Source: JBMNHG01 sp045627705
GTDB lineage: Bacteria > Verrucomicrobiota > Kiritimatiellia > RFP12 > JBMNHG01
Length of the DNA: 40,854 nucleotides
Direction of reading: 5' to 3'
Assembly: GCA_045627705.1 (NCBI GenBank)
Contig: JAZQOE010000079.1
Coordinates: 1 to 40,854 of the forward strand
Each line of letters begins with the position of its first letter. Position 1 is the first letter of the stretch. The notes under the pieces were generated by a model. The model saw nothing but the letters and a program-made list of their open reading frames with translations. It was not told where the DNA came from and ran no database searches. Both the position numbers and the translations under genes were made by a program. This document shows, one piece after another, positions 24,921-37,827 of the stretch.

Positions 24921-24950
24921 AGGATAGCAAAACCATGAAGAAACTGTCAA
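24921..24950 (-). promoter_or_regulatory. Sigma-70-type promoter for the small gene and GT2
   Basis: On the minus strand TTGACA (24950-24945) is followed after 18 bases by TATCCT (24926-24921). The -35 is a perfect consensus match and the -10 is close. Transcription would start near 24914, about 23 bases before the small gene's ATG. Confidence 0.65.
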
Positions 24951-24997
24951 TAAACGCCCAGCGCGATTACCGATATCCGGCCAGGTTGTTCGCAAGC

Positions 24998-26293
24998 CTA
25001 ACGAACGACAGAGGGAGTGCCGATCACGGCATCGGCAAGCGATGGAAGCGGTGCACCGCGGGCAAGCGAGGAATCATCCGCGACAGCGCAAACGCATAAA
25101 CCGGCCGCGCGCGCGGAACGCATCGCGTATGGGGCGTCTTCAAAAACCCATGTCGTCGAAGGGTCGCCTCCGAGTCGTTTGCGGCATTCGTCGAAAATCG
25201 CGGGGTCATCCTTGCCACGACCGAATTCCGACGATGGCAAGATGAAGTCGAAGAAGCGCGAAATGCCAAGCCGGTCCATGACGAGTTCGGCAAGCGGACG
25301 GTCGGTGGAAGTGCAAACGCACATCCGCGCACCATTGCGCTTGAGCCGTGCAAGGAGATCGATCATCCCATACTTCGGCAAGACCGTGCGCGAATAGGCG
25401 TCAAGAAGCGACTCGTTCACTTCGCCTACGATTTCGGAGGGAGTTTTCGAGATGCCGAATTCCGTCCGCAGGAATGACGCGAACTGTTCCATGTTCATCT
25501 CGAGCAAGCGATGGTGGAGCGTGGCGTCAACTTTAATCCCGTGGCGGTTGCAATAGTCGTCGCTTGCGTTTTCCCAAAGCGCCATTGAATCAAGAAGCGT
25601 TCCGTCCATGTCGAAGATCGCGGTGCGGATTCCATCGACCGGCAGATTTTCGATTCCAGGCACGGTGCGCAAAGCGGAAAGAGCCTGTGCGCGGAGATTG
25701 CGCGTGGCGCACCGGATATCGTCAGCGGCGAAGATCGCCGAAACCACCGCCACGCCGGCGATGCCCGTGCCAGCGAGCAATGGAATGTTTTCAAGCGCAA
25801 TGCCGCCGATCGCGACAACGGGAATTGAAACTGCCGAGCAGATTTCGCGGAGTGTCTCGGATGACACGGCATCGGCATCAAGTTTAGTTGAAGTCGGGAA
25901 TACGGCGCCAACGCCCAGACAGTCTGCGCCGGCGGCTTCAGCCGCCCGCGCCTGCCCGACGGTTTGCGCGGAAACGCCAAGCAGACGCGAACCGATGCGC
26001 TCGCGCGCGGCGGACGCGGCGAGATCATGCTGCCCGACATGGACACCATCGGCACCGGATGCAATGGCGGCATCGATATCGTCATTTACGAAAAGCGGCG
26101 CGCCGTGATTTGAGCATTCGGCGCGAAGGGAACGCGCGAGTTCCGCCAGAGCATTGGATGGCATTGTCTTTTCGCGGACCTGAAGACATGTCGCGCCGCC
26201 ATCGAGGGCGAGGCGCGAGACCTCCGCAAGAGAACGCCCGTGCAGCCATGCACTGTCGGTCACGGCATAAAGAAGCAATGAATCGATATCCAT
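24998..26293 (-). CDS. thiE: Thiamine-phosphate synthase fused to a HAD phosphatase
   Basis: This is a 431-residue fusion. Residues 1-205 are ThiE, which joins the thiazole and pyrimidine halves to thiamine monophosphate: QVREK (38-42), VNDDIDAAIASGADGVHVGQ (69-88), VGAVFPTSTK (128-137) and AIGGI (161-165). Residues 222-431 are a HAD hydrolase with all four motifs: FDMDGTLLDS (nucleophile D228, acid D230), CTST near 327-330, K361 in GRGKDDP and FEDAP (E385, D386). The HAD part looks like the beta-phosphoglucomutase/phosphatase subgroup. The start at 26293 follows GGGAA; the open frame upstream runs into a terminator. The HAD half may dephosphorylate thiamine phosphate, which is inference. No riboswitch is visible in the short leader. 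Confidence 0.9.
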   Translation of the reverse strand: MDIDSLLLYAVTDSAWLHGRSLAEVSRLALDGGATCLQVREKTMPSNALAELARSLRAECSNHGAPLFVNDDIDAAIASGADGVHVGQHDLAASAARERIGSRLLGVSAQTVGQARAAEAAGADCLGVGAVFPTSTKLDADAVSSETLREICSAVSIPVVAIGGIALENIPLLAGTGIAGVAVVSAIFAADDIRCATRNLRAQALSALRTVPGIENLPVDGIRTAIFDMDGTLLDSMALWENASDDYCNRHGIKVDATLHHRLLEMNMEQFASFLRTEFGISKTPSEIVGEVNESLLDAYSRTVLPKYGMIDLLARLKRNGARMCVCTSTDRPLAELVMDRLGISRFFDFILPSSEFGRGKDDPAIFDECRKRLGGDPSTTWVFEDAPYAMRSARAAGLCVCAVADDSSLARGAPLPSLADAVIGTPSVVR

Positions 26294-26367
26294 GTGAAAT
26301 TCCCGCAGATGCCATCTATGCAGCCGATAGCATGGGAAGGATCCCATTCAAATTCGGATTTGCCAAC

Positions 26368-26420
26368 AAAAAAACGGCGCGCCGCCATTTTTGGATTCAA
26401 AATCGCGGCGCGCCGTTTTT
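26368..26420. terminator. Bidirectional terminator after rpoC
   Basis: Arms containing acggcgcgccgc and gcggcgcgccgt pair without mismatch, and the stem extends further through ATTTT/AAAAT in the loop. A T-run follows on either strand: TTTTT at 26416-26420 on plus, and T7 on minus after 26374. It lies 17 bases past the rpoC stop and ends the ribosomal protein/RNA polymerase transcript. Confidence 0.92.
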
Positions 26421-26437
26421 CAGCATTTGAGCTAAGG

Positions 26438-30667
<4,230 letters not shown>

Positions 30668-30694
30668 TTTCGTAGCTCCTTCCTGGTTTCAAAA

Positions 30695-33600
30695 TCAAAT
30701 CATCGCCGCAGGGGCGGCTTCTTCCTCGTCGCCAAGCAGCTTCATGTCGAGGCAGAGGCCGCGGAGTTCGTGCATGAGGACCGAGAAGGACTCGGGCACG
30801 CCGGCCTCGAGGGTGTTCTCGCCCTTGACGATCGACTCGTAGATGCGGGTACGGCCTGCGACATCGTCGGACTTGACGGTAAGCAGCTCCTGGAGGGCGA
30901 ACGAGACGCCATACGCCTCGAGCGCCCAGACTTCCATTTCGCCCATGCGCTGGCCGCCGTACTGTGCCTTGCCGCCCAGCGGCTGCTGGGTGACGAGCGA
31001 ATACGGGCCCGTGGCGCGGGCGTGGATCTTGTCCGTGACAAGGTGGTGGAGCTTGAGCATGTAGATCTGGCCGACGACCACGCGCTGTGCGAAGGGATCG
31101 CCAGTACGGCCGTCGTAAACCACGGACTTGCCATCCTCGTTGATCCAGGTGGCGTCTTCGCCTTCGATCTCGGCCTGCTTGTCGTGGGCCTGGCGGAGGA
31201 GGGCGTCGATGTCCTCTTCCGTCGCGCCATCGAACACAGGGGTCGCGGCATACATGCCGAGCATCTTGCAGGCGGAGCCGAGATAGGTCTCGAAGAGCTG
31301 GCCGAGGTTCATTCGGGAAGGCACGCCCAGCGGGTTCAGCACGATATCGACCGGACGTCCATCGGGGAGGTACGGCATATCGCAGGAAGGCAGCACGCGG
31401 GCAACGACGCCCTTGTTGCCGTGGCGGCCTGCGAGCTTGTCACCGACGGAGAGGTTCTTCTTCTGCGCGATGAACACGCGGACCTGCTTGACGACGCCGC
31501 CGCCGAACTCGCTCACGATATCGTCGAATTCGCCAACCGACTGATCCGCGATTTCGGCGAAACGCGGACGGAAGTCCTCGACGATCTCGTCGATCTGCTG
31601 CTGCTTGGGGCTTTCGGGAATCTGGTAGTGGTCCCAGGCCTTGGCGAGCTTCGCAAGGAGCGTCTTGGTGATCTTCTTCTGCGCGGGGATGATGATGTCG
31701 CCGCTGTCGGTATCGATGATATCGAGCGGAATCTTCTCGTTGAGGAGATGGGCGCTGAGCTTTTCGGTAAGCTCGTCCTCAAGCTCCGCTATCTGGCGCT
31801 TGCGCTGCTCTTCCGCGGCCTTGGGATCGAGTTCCTCGCCATCGGGAGCGGGAATGGGCGCAGCTGACTTGCGCTGCTCCTGGGGAGCGGCGTTCACGAC
31901 CTTCACGTCCATCACGACGCCCGTGATGCCGCTCGGGACCTTGAGCGAAGTATCGCGTACATCGGCGGCCTTCTCGCCGAAGATCGCGCGGAGAAGGCGC
32001 TCTTCGGGAGCGAGCTCGGTTTCGCCCTTGGGCGTAACCTTGCCGACGAGGATGTCGCCGGGGCGGACTTCCGCGCCGATGCGCACCACGCCGTCGGGTC
32101 CGAGGTTGCGAAGCGCGTCCTCGCCGACATTCGGAATATCGCGGGTGATTTCCTCGGGGCCGAGCTTGGTGTCGCGGGCGGTGACTTCGTAGTCCTGGAT
32201 ATGGATCGAAGTAAAGATATCGTCGCGCACGACGCGCTCGTTGACGAGGATGGAGTCTTCGAAGTTGTAGCCGTTCCACGGCATGAAGGCGACGAGCAGG
32301 TTCTTGCCAAGCGCGAGCTCGCCCTGATCGGTCGCGGGGCCGTCGGCGAGGCAGTCGCCCTTCTTCACGGCCTGGCCGACACGCACGATCGGCTTCTGGT
32401 TGAAGCAGGTGTCGGCGTTTGTGCGGCGGAACTTCTGCAGCATGTAGCGCTGCATGTTCTTGCCGGGCTTGTTGCGGTTGGCGGGAAGCTTGCCATCGGG
32501 CGTAACGACCACTTCGGTGGCGGAGACATACGCGACGACGCCATCCTGCTCGGCGAGCACCGTCACGCAGGAGTCCTGCGCGGCGCGCGCCTCGAGGCCG
32601 GTCGCGACAAAGGCGCGCTCGGTCTTCAGCAGCGGCACGCCCTGGCGCATCATGTTCGCGCCCATGAGGGCTCGGTTCGCGTCGTCGTGCTCGAGGAACG
32701 GAATCAGGCCGGCGGCGATCGAAATCACCTGCATCGGCGAAACGTCCATGTACTGGGCCTTGGACGACTCGATTTCGACGAACTCCGTCTTGTAGCGGGC
32801 CGTGACAGTTGAAGTCGCGAAGGAGCCATCGGGGTTTAGCGCGCAGTTCGCCTGGGCGATAACGTAGTTCTCTTCCTGGTCGGCGGTCATGTACTCGACG
32901 GTGTCGGTGACCTTGCCGTTCTTCACGAGGCGATAGGGCGTCTCGATGAATCCGTAGGAATTGATGCGCGCGTAGATGCCGAGCGAGGAGATAAGGCCGA
33001 TGTTCGGGCCTTCGGGGGTCTCGATCGGGCAGATACGGCCGTAGTGGGAAGAGTGGACGTCGCGCACGTCCATGCCGGCGCGCTCGCGGGAGAGGCCGCC
33101 GGGGCCGAGTGCGGAGAGGCGGCGCTTGTGGGCCAGGCCGCTGAGCGGATTGTTCTGGTCCATGAACTGGCTCAGCTGGGAGCGGCCGAAGAAGTCGTTG
33201 ACGACAGCCGAAAGCGACTTGCTGTTGACAAGGCGGGAGGGCTGGAGGGTGCCGGTCGCCGGATCGAAGAGCGTGTAGCGTTCGCGGATCAGGCGCTCCG
33301 TGCGGGCGAGACCAACGCGGCACTGGTTCTCGAGAAGTTCGCCGGCGGTGCGGATGCGGCGGCTGCCGAGGTGGTCGATATCATCGACCGTCGCACGCCC
33401 GCAGCGGATGTCCAGCAGGTGGCGGATCGCCTCGATCACATCGACGCCGCTCTCGTCGAGAGTGCGGAGACGGGCGTCAACCTTGCCGACGAGTCCAAGC
33501 TTCTGGTTGATCTTGTAGCGGCCGACATAGCCGAGGTCGTAGCGGCGGGAATCGAAGAAGAGGTGGTTGATCACCTGCTTGGCATTCGACGGGGTCGCGG

Positions 33601-34552
33601 GATCGCCGGGGCGCAGGCGGTGGTAGATGTCCTTGAGGGCCTCTTCCTCGTTGTGCGTGGGATCGGCGCGGACGGTCTTGAGAAGGAGACCTTCGTCAAA
33701 GGAGATATCGATGGTGTCGATCGTCTCGAACCCGGCGGCGGACATCGCCTTGAGCACGGGGACCGTGACAGTCTCGTAGCGGCGGGCGAGGACGGCCTGG
33801 GAATCGACGTCGATCACATCGTCCTTGAAAATCAGGTTTTCGAGTTCGGCGGCCTTCGGGGGACGCGCCGTCTTGATGGTCTTGAACTCGTAGAAATTCT
33901 TGAAAATCGCCTCGTCGGTGCCGAAGCCGGTCTTTTCATCGCCAAGACCGATCGCACGGAGGAAGGTCGTCGCATGGAACTTGCGGCTGCGGCGGCGACG
34001 GTCCATGTGGATCCACATGATGTCGTTCGTGTCGAACTGGATCTCCAGCCAAGTGCCGCGATCGGGGATGAGACGGACGGAATAAAGCGGCTGGCCGTTG
34101 GTGTGGATGGTGCGCTCGGCGCAAACGCCGGGCGAGCGGTGCAACTGGGAGACGACAACGCGCTCTGCACCGTTCACCACGAAGGCGCCATCGGTTGTCA
34201 TAAGCGGGATTTCGCCGAGATAGACGTCCTCTTCGCGGACTTCGGCGCCGTCTTTCAGGCGGAATGTTGCATAAAGCGGCGCGGCATAAGTGCCGTTGCC
34301 TTCGGCGAGGCATTCAAGAGCCGTCTGCTTTGGCTCCTTGAATTCGTACTTCACGAAATCGAGCGTATATTTGCCATCCGAGCTCTCGATTGGGAAAATC
34401 TCGTGGAAAACAGCTTGAAGCCCCTTTTCCTCACGCTGGGCCGGGGCGATATCAGACTGGAGGAAGTCCCTGTACGACTTGGTCTGGATCTCGATCAAAT
34501 CCGGCGGCTGGGCCACTGCCTTGAGCTTGCCGAAGGTGTGCCTCTTCTGCAT
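30695..34552 (-). CDS. rpoB: DNA-directed RNA polymerase subunit beta
   Basis: This is the 1285-residue beta subunit. The start at 34552 (MQKRHTFGKL) follows GAGG eight bases upstream; the longer open frame to 34585 adds only basic non-family residues. The rifampicin-binding cluster is wild type in form: SQLSQFMDQNNPLSGLAHKR then RLSALGPGGLSRERAG, with the usual Asp, His and Ser positions kept. The C-terminal RHGNKGVVARVLP and MNLGQLFETYLG blocks that contact nucleotide and beta-prime are present. An acidic, Lys-rich linker near 890-960 (APDGEELDPKAAEEQRKRQI) is a lineage-type insertion. It follows rplL across a 125-base spacer with two hairpins. Confidence 0.98.
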   Translation of the reverse strand: MQKRHTFGKLKAVAQPPDLIEIQTKSYRDFLQSDIAPAQREEKGLQAVFHEIFPIESSDGKYTLDFVKYEFKEPKQTALECLAEGNGTYAAPLYATFRLKDGAEVREEDVYLGEIPLMTTDGAFVVNGAERVVVSQLHRSPGVCAERTIHTNGQPLYSVRLIPDRGTWLEIQFDTNDIMWIHMDRRRRSRKFHATTFLRAIGLGDEKTGFGTDEAIFKNFYEFKTIKTARPPKAAELENLIFKDDVIDVDSQAVLARRYETVTVPVLKAMSAAGFETIDTIDISFDEGLLLKTVRADPTHNEEEALKDIYHRLRPGDPATPSNAKQVINHLFFDSRRYDLGYVGRYKINQKLGLVGKVDARLRTLDESGVDVIEAIRHLLDIRCGRATVDDIDHLGSRRIRTAGELLENQCRVGLARTERLIRERYTLFDPATGTLQPSRLVNSKSLSAVVNDFFGRSQLSQFMDQNNPLSGLAHKRRLSALGPGGLSRERAGMDVRDVHSSHYGRICPIETPEGPNIGLISSLGIYARINSYGFIETPYRLVKNGKVTDTVEYMTADQEENYVIAQANCALNPDGSFATSTVTARYKTEFVEIESSKAQYMDVSPMQVISIAAGLIPFLEHDDANRALMGANMMRQGVPLLKTERAFVATGLEARAAQDSCVTVLAEQDGVVAYVSATEVVVTPDGKLPANRNKPGKNMQRYMLQKFRRTNADTCFNQKPIVRVGQAVKKGDCLADGPATDQGELALGKNLLVAFMPWNGYNFEDSILVNERVVRDDIFTSIHIQDYEVTARDTKLGPEEITRDIPNVGEDALRNLGPDGVVRIGAEVRPGDILVGKVTPKGETELAPEERLLRAIFGEKAADVRDTSLKVPSGITGVVMDVKVVNAAPQEQRKSAAPIPAPDGEELDPKAAEEQRKRQIAELEDELTEKLSAHLLNEKIPLDIIDTDSGDIIIPAQKKITKTLLAKLAKAWDHYQIPESPKQQQIDEIVEDFRPRFAEIADQSVGEFDDIVSEFGGGVVKQVRVFIAQKKNLSVGDKLAGRHGNKGVVARVLPSCDMPYLPDGRPVDIVLNPLGVPSRMNLGQLFETYLGSACKMLGMYAATPVFDGATEEDIDALLRQAHDKQAEIEGEDATWINEDGKSVVYDGRTGDPFAQRVVVGQIYMLKLHHLVTDKIHARATGPYSLVTQQPLGGKAQYGGQRMGEMEVWALEAYGVSFALQELLTVKSDDVAGRTRIYESIVKGENTLEAGVPESFSVLMHELRGLCLDMKLLGDEEEAAPAAMI

Positions 34553-34591
34553 GTCTTTTCCTCTGCTACGCCTTTTCAATGACAAACACCG

Positions 34592-34614
34592 CGCGCCCGT
34601 TCATCACGGGCGCG
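34592..34614 (-). promoter_or_regulatory. Second hairpin in the rplL-rpoB spacer
   Basis: Nine-base perfect arms (CGCGCCCGT and ACGGGCGCG on the minus strand) enclose a five-base loop 40 bases before rpoB. No proper T-run follows. It may be a processing or attenuation element, as known from the E. coli rplL-rpoB spacer. Confidence 0.5.
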
Positions 34615-34631
34615 TGGCGGAATATGGGAAG

Positions 34632-34664
34632 ACGGACTGCGCGGAAAACCGCCGCGCAGCCCGT
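34632..34664 (-). promoter_or_regulatory. First hairpin in the rplL-rpoB spacer (attenuator-like)
   Basis: The arms ACGGGCTGCGCGG and CCGCGCAGTCCGT pair over 13 positions with one G-T, around CGGTTTT, starting 13 bases after the rplL stop. The T-run that would make it a full terminator is weak (GTCTTCCC), which fits partial termination lowering rpoBC relative to ribosomal protein output. Confidence 0.55.
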
Positions 34665-34677
34665 TTCAATGGTGCGA

Positions 34678-35052
34678 TTACTTGATCTCGACCTTGGCGC
34701 CGGCCTTCTCAAGCTGATCCTTGATCTTGGCGGCTTCGTCCTTGCTGACGCCCTGCTTGACAGGCTTCGGGGCGCCCTCGACCAGGTCCTTGGCATCCTT
34801 GAGGCCAAGAGCGGTGATCGCGCGGACTTCCTTGATGACGGCGATCTTGTTGGCGCCGGCGGAGGCGAGGATCACGTCGAACTCGGTCTTCTCTTCGGCC
34901 GGAGCGGCAGCGCCACCAGCGGCGGGAGCGGCGACGGCGGCGACAGGAGCGGCGGCGGAAACGCCCCACTTCTCTTCGAGAGCCTTCACGAGCTTCGAGA
35001 TCTCGAGCACGGAGAGTCCGCTGAGGAACTCAATAACTTCATCAGTAGTCAT
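34678..35052 (-). CDS. rplL: 50S ribosomal protein L7/L12
   Basis: This is the stalk protein that recruits elongation factors to the ribosome. The N-terminal dimer domain (MTTDEVIEFLSGLSVLEISK) is followed by an Ala-rich hinge (about 32-52) and the conserved C-terminal domain (EKTEFDVILASAGANKIAVI, then GLKDAKDLVEGAPKPVKQGV). Two in-frame ATGs exist, at 35058 and 35052. AAAGG at 35062-35066 is better spaced for the second, which also gives the usual N-terminus. It is 124 residues long. It lies 114 bases after rplJ, across a spacer containing a GC-rich palindrome (35097-35112). Confidence 0.97.
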   Translation of the reverse strand: MTTDEVIEFLSGLSVLEISKLVKALEEKWGVSAAAPVAAVAAPAAGGAAAPAEEKTEFDVILASAGANKIAVIKEVRAITALGLKDAKDLVEGAPKPVKQGVSKDEAAKIKDQLEKAGAKVEIK

Positions 35053-35166
35053 TTTCATTTACCTTTCGGTGCAACCGCAAGCGTCTTGCAGCACTTGCGG
35101 GGGTCCCCCCGCGACCACGGCATCGGCACCCGCCGGGCCATGCCACGGGAGATTTTACGACACAAC

Positions 35167-35703
35167 TTATGCCGCAGATTCGTCTTTCGCGCCGCCCTGC
35201 TTCTCCTCGTACGCCTTGAGGACGTAGAGGACGCTTGTGAGCGAGGCGTTGAACACGCGCACGAGGCTGGAGGCCGGAGCCTGGAGCATGCCGAGAAGCA
35301 TTGCGCGCATCGTATCCTTGTTGGGAAGCTTGGAGAGGGCCGTGATGTCCGCGTCGGTGAGAACCGCCGCTTCGGACGTGCCGCCCTTGATCGACGCGAT
35401 CTCGTTGGCCTTGACGAAATCGACGAGGACCTTGGCGACCTCCGTCACATCGCCCTTGCCGATGATCACGGCCGTCGGGCCGGTGAGCATCGCGGAGATG
35501 TCGGGCCAGCCAAGAGCCTCCGCGACCTTGCGCAGATAGGTGTTCTTCACGACAAGCACGCGCGTGTCGATCTTGAACAGCTTGGCGCGGAGGTCGGTGA
35601 GCTGCGCGACCTTGAGGCCGCCATAGTTCAGGATGAAGCAGTAGTCGGACGCCTTGACGCGCTCGATGGCCTCGTTCAGGATGGAGATTTTCTCGTTTCT
35701 CAT
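35167..35703 (-). CDS. rplJ: 50S ribosomal protein L10
   Basis: This is the stalk base protein, 178 residues. MRNEKISILNEAIERVKASD is the family N-terminus, followed by NYGGLKVAQLTDLRAKL and VVKNTYLRKVAEALG. The C-terminal helix that holds L7/L12 dimers is Ala- and Leu-rich and ends near ESAA. The start at 35703 follows GAGGG with a ten-base spacer; the frame upstream to 35724 overlaps the end of rplA. The gap to rplA is only 17 bases, so there is no long L10-binding leader of the E. coli kind directly upstream. Confidence 0.96.
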   Translation of the reverse strand: MRNEKISILNEAIERVKASDYCFILNYGGLKVAQLTDLRAKLFKIDTRVLVVKNTYLRKVAEALGWPDISAMLTGPTAVIIGKGDVTEVAKVLVDFVKANEIASIKGGTSEAAVLTDADITALSKLPNKDTMRAMLLGMLQAPASSLVRVFNASLTSVLYVLKAYEEKQGGAKDESAA

Positions 35704-35720
35704 GGAATAAAGCCCTCGAA

Positions 35721-36404
35721 TCAATCCTTGACGGCGACACGCACGCCGACGCCCATGGTGGAGCTAAGCGTGCAGGTGCGGATGAAGGTACCCTTGGCGC
35801 TGGCGGGACGCGCATCCCTGACAGCCGCGAGAAGGGCGTTGATGTTCTCGACAAGCTTGCCAGCCTCGAAGCTGACCTTGCCGCAGATCACGCCGAGGTT
35901 GCCCGTGCGGTCCATGCGGAACTCGACCTTGCCACCCTTGGCCGCCTTGACAGCGGGACCGAGGTCTTCAGTGACCGTGCCGGTCTTCGGATTCGGCATG
36001 AGGCCGCGGGGACCGAGGACACGCGCCACCTTGCGGACTTCCTTCATCGCGTCGGCCGTGGCGATGGCGACGTCGAAATCCGTCCAGCCACCCTTGACCT
36101 TCTCGAGAAGATCATCGAAACCAACGTAGTCGGCGCCGGCGGCGCGGGCGTCGTCAGCCTGCGTGCCCTGCGCGAAGACAAGGACGCGAACCGACTTGCC
36201 TGTGCCGTTCGGGAGGCTGACCGTACCGCGGACAGACTGGTCCGACTTCTTGGGATCGACGCCGAGGCGGATCGACACATCGACCGTCTCGTCGAACTTG
36301 GCGGCGGGATTCGCCTTGATGAAGGCAACCGCTTCCTCGATGGAAACAGCGGTCTTTGGAGCCTTCTTGAGAATATCAGTATAACGCTTACCGTGCTTGG
36401 CCAT
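35721..36404 (-). CDS. rplA: 50S ribosomal protein L1
   Basis: This is the L1 stalk protein of 227 residues. It begins MAKHGKRYTDILKKAPK and carries the family block GPRGLMPNPKTGTVTEDLG (near 131-149) and GVICGKVSFEAGKLVENINA. Domain II (about 70-160) lies between the two halves of domain I as usual. GAGGAG lies seven bases before the ATG at 36404, and the gene starts ten bases after the rplK stop. L1 often represses this gene pair by binding its own message. I did not identify that site. Confidence 0.97.
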   Translation of the reverse strand: MAKHGKRYTDILKKAPKTAVSIEEAVAFIKANPAAKFDETVDVSIRLGVDPKKSDQSVRGTVSLPNGTGKSVRVLVFAQGTQADDARAAGADYVGFDDLLEKVKGGWTDFDVAIATADAMKEVRKVARVLGPRGLMPNPKTGTVTEDLGPAVKAAKGGKVEFRMDRTGNLGVICGKVSFEAGKLVENINALLAAVRDARPASAKGTFIRTCTLSSTMGVGVRVAVKD

Positions 36405-36414
36405 GGCTAGCTCC

Positions 36415-36840
36415 TCAATCAACCACGTCGATGCCCATGTTGCGGGCGGTGCCTTCGATGATGCGCATTCCGGCCTCCTCCGTGGTGGAGTTGAGGTCCG
36501 CAGCCTTGATCTTGACGATCTCGCGGATCTGGGCGCGCGTGACCTTGCCGACCTTGTCGCGGTTCGGAACGCCGGAACCCTTGGCGAGACCGGCATACTT
36601 CTTGAGAAGCGCCGATGCGGGCGGGCTCTTGAGGATGAATGTGAAGCTGCGGTCCGCATAGACGGTGATCACCACGGGGATGATCAGGCCGGACTTGTCC
36701 GCCGTCTTGGAGTTGAACTCCTTGCAGAACGCCATGATGTTCACGCCCTGGGAGCCCAGCGCGGGACCCACGGGCGGCGCCGGATTCGCGGCACCCGCCG
36801 GAATCTGGAGTCTAACGATGCCAGTGACTTTCTTGGCCAT
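36415..36840 (-). CDS. rplK: 50S ribosomal protein L11
   Basis: This 141-residue protein binds the GTPase-associated region of 23S rRNA. LQIPAGAANPAPPVGPALGS (11-30) is the N-terminal proline-rich block, and the C-terminal RNA-binding domain carries GTARNMGIDV at the end. GAGG six bases before the ATG is a good ribosome-binding site. The 73-base leader after nusG contains a small ACCGGAAGGGAACCGG-type stem. Confidence 0.98.
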   Translation of the reverse strand: MAKKVTGIVRLQIPAGAANPAPPVGPALGSQGVNIMAFCKEFNSKTADKSGLIIPVVITVYADRSFTFILKSPPASALLKKYAGLAKGSGVPNRDKVGKVTRAQIREIVKIKAADLNSTTEEAGMRIIEGTARNMGIDVVD

Positions 36841-36913
36841 CTTCTACCTCGTCGTTCGCGACCCTCCCGGTTCCCTTCCGGTGCAGACGGGCCGACAGTT
36901 GACAGAGCGGGAA

Positions 36914-37513
36914 CTACATCTGGGGCGGCGGAGGAACCTGTTGCTCCTGACGCTCGACCTGCGTATATTCCAGCTCGACAAGGGTACTCCGGGAGAATAC
37001 CTCCACGGACACCTTCAGCATCCCCTTGTCGGGATCCACTTCTTCGACGGACCCGCTGAAGTTCATGAATGGTCCATCGGTAATCCTTACGGTCTCGCCA
37101 GGCTCGAAGACAATCTTCGGCCTTGGCTTGTTGTCCTTGCGGTCGGCAACCTGGGAAAGGATCTCGCCAACCTCTTCGGCCGGGAGAGGCGCAGGCTTCT
37201 CGCCGCCGATAAATCCAATGATGCCGGGCGTCGAACGAAGGAAACTCCACGTACGTTCGACCACCTCGCGCTTGCCAGACTCGTTGTAGTCGTACAGCGC
37301 GACATTAATCAGCACGTAGCCGGGGAAAAACTTGCGGTTGATCGTCCTCTTCTTGCCATCCTTGGTCTCGGTGACCTTCTCCATCGGCACGACCACGTCG
37401 CCGATATACTCACCGAGCTCCTGGATCTTGGCCTGGGCCAGCATATACCGCTGAACCTTCTGCTCCTGGCCAGTCAAGGTGTGGAGGACAAACCATTCCA
37501 TCTTCTTCGACAT
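36914..37513 (-). CDS. nusG: Transcription termination/antitermination factor NusG
   Basis: This 199-residue protein binds RNA polymerase and links it to Rho or the ribosome. The NGN domain (EWFVLHTLTGQEQKVQRYML; FFPGYVLINVALYD; RSTPGIIGFIGG) is complete, and the KOW domain follows (VRITDGPFMNFSGSVEEVDP, then LKVSVEVFSRSTLVELEY). A Gln- and Pro-rich tail (QEQQVPPPPQM) is extra. GAGGG lies seven bases before the ATG. The gene is 50 bases after secE, in the usual secE-nusG-rplK order. Confidence 0.97.
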   Translation of the reverse strand: MSKKMEWFVLHTLTGQEQKVQRYMLAQAKIQELGEYIGDVVVPMEKVTETKDGKKRTINRKFFPGYVLINVALYDYNESGKREVVERTWSFLRSTPGIIGFIGGEKPAPLPAEEVGEILSQVADRKDNKPRPKIVFEPGETVRITDGPFMNFSGSVEEVDPDKGMLKVSVEVFSRSTLVELEYTQVERQEQQVPPPPQM

Positions 37514-37563
37514 TGCAAAACCCTCGCTTCGCGTTTGCTGTCAAACCACACGCGCCGCCACGA

Positions 37564-37827
37564 TCAGGCGATGTTGTGGAGCAGGTCGAGCGCGAAGATG
37601 ATAGCCTTGTCGAAGGCGAATACCACCACCGCCAGGATGACGATCAGCACAAGCACGACAACCGTCGATTCGACAAGCTCATGGCTGTCCGGCCAAGTCG
37701 TCTTGCGAAACTCGTCAGCGACCTCGCCGAAGAATGCGCCGATCTTTTCAAACAAACCGCCAAGGGTCTTGTTCGCGGCACCGGCCGCCTCGCCCTTGAC
37801 CACTTCCATCTGCTCGTTGTCTTTCAT
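37564..37827 (-). CDS. secE: Preprotein translocase subunit SecE
   Basis: This is an 87-residue single-span subunit of the SecYEG channel. The conserved amphipathic block FFGEVADEFRKTTWPDSHEL (about 33-52) precedes one membrane helix (VVVLVLIVILAVVVFAFDKA, about 57-76). The N-terminal 25 residues form a short polar extension. The ribosome-binding site is weak. It follows tRNA-Trp by 89 bases, a very common bacterial arrangement. Confidence 0.96.
   Translation of the reverse strand: MKDNEQMEVVKGEAAGAANKTLGGLFEKIGAFFGEVADEFRKTTWPDSHELVESTVVVLVLIVILAVVVFAFDKAIIFALDLLHNIA

Noticed and set aside
24694..24927. 77-codon plus-strand frame antisense to the 59-residue gene
   Set aside because: It starts inside the GT2 gene on the opposite strand, has no ribosome-binding site, and the minus-strand frame has promoter and coupling evidence.
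26294..26367. TPP riboswitch ahead of the ThiE-HAD gene
   Set aside because: The leader is only about 74 bases from the rpoC terminator and lacks the CTGAGA and ACCTGAT-type conserved elements.
33044..34582. 512-codon plus-strand frame over rpoB
   Set aside because: Antisense shadow of rpoB.
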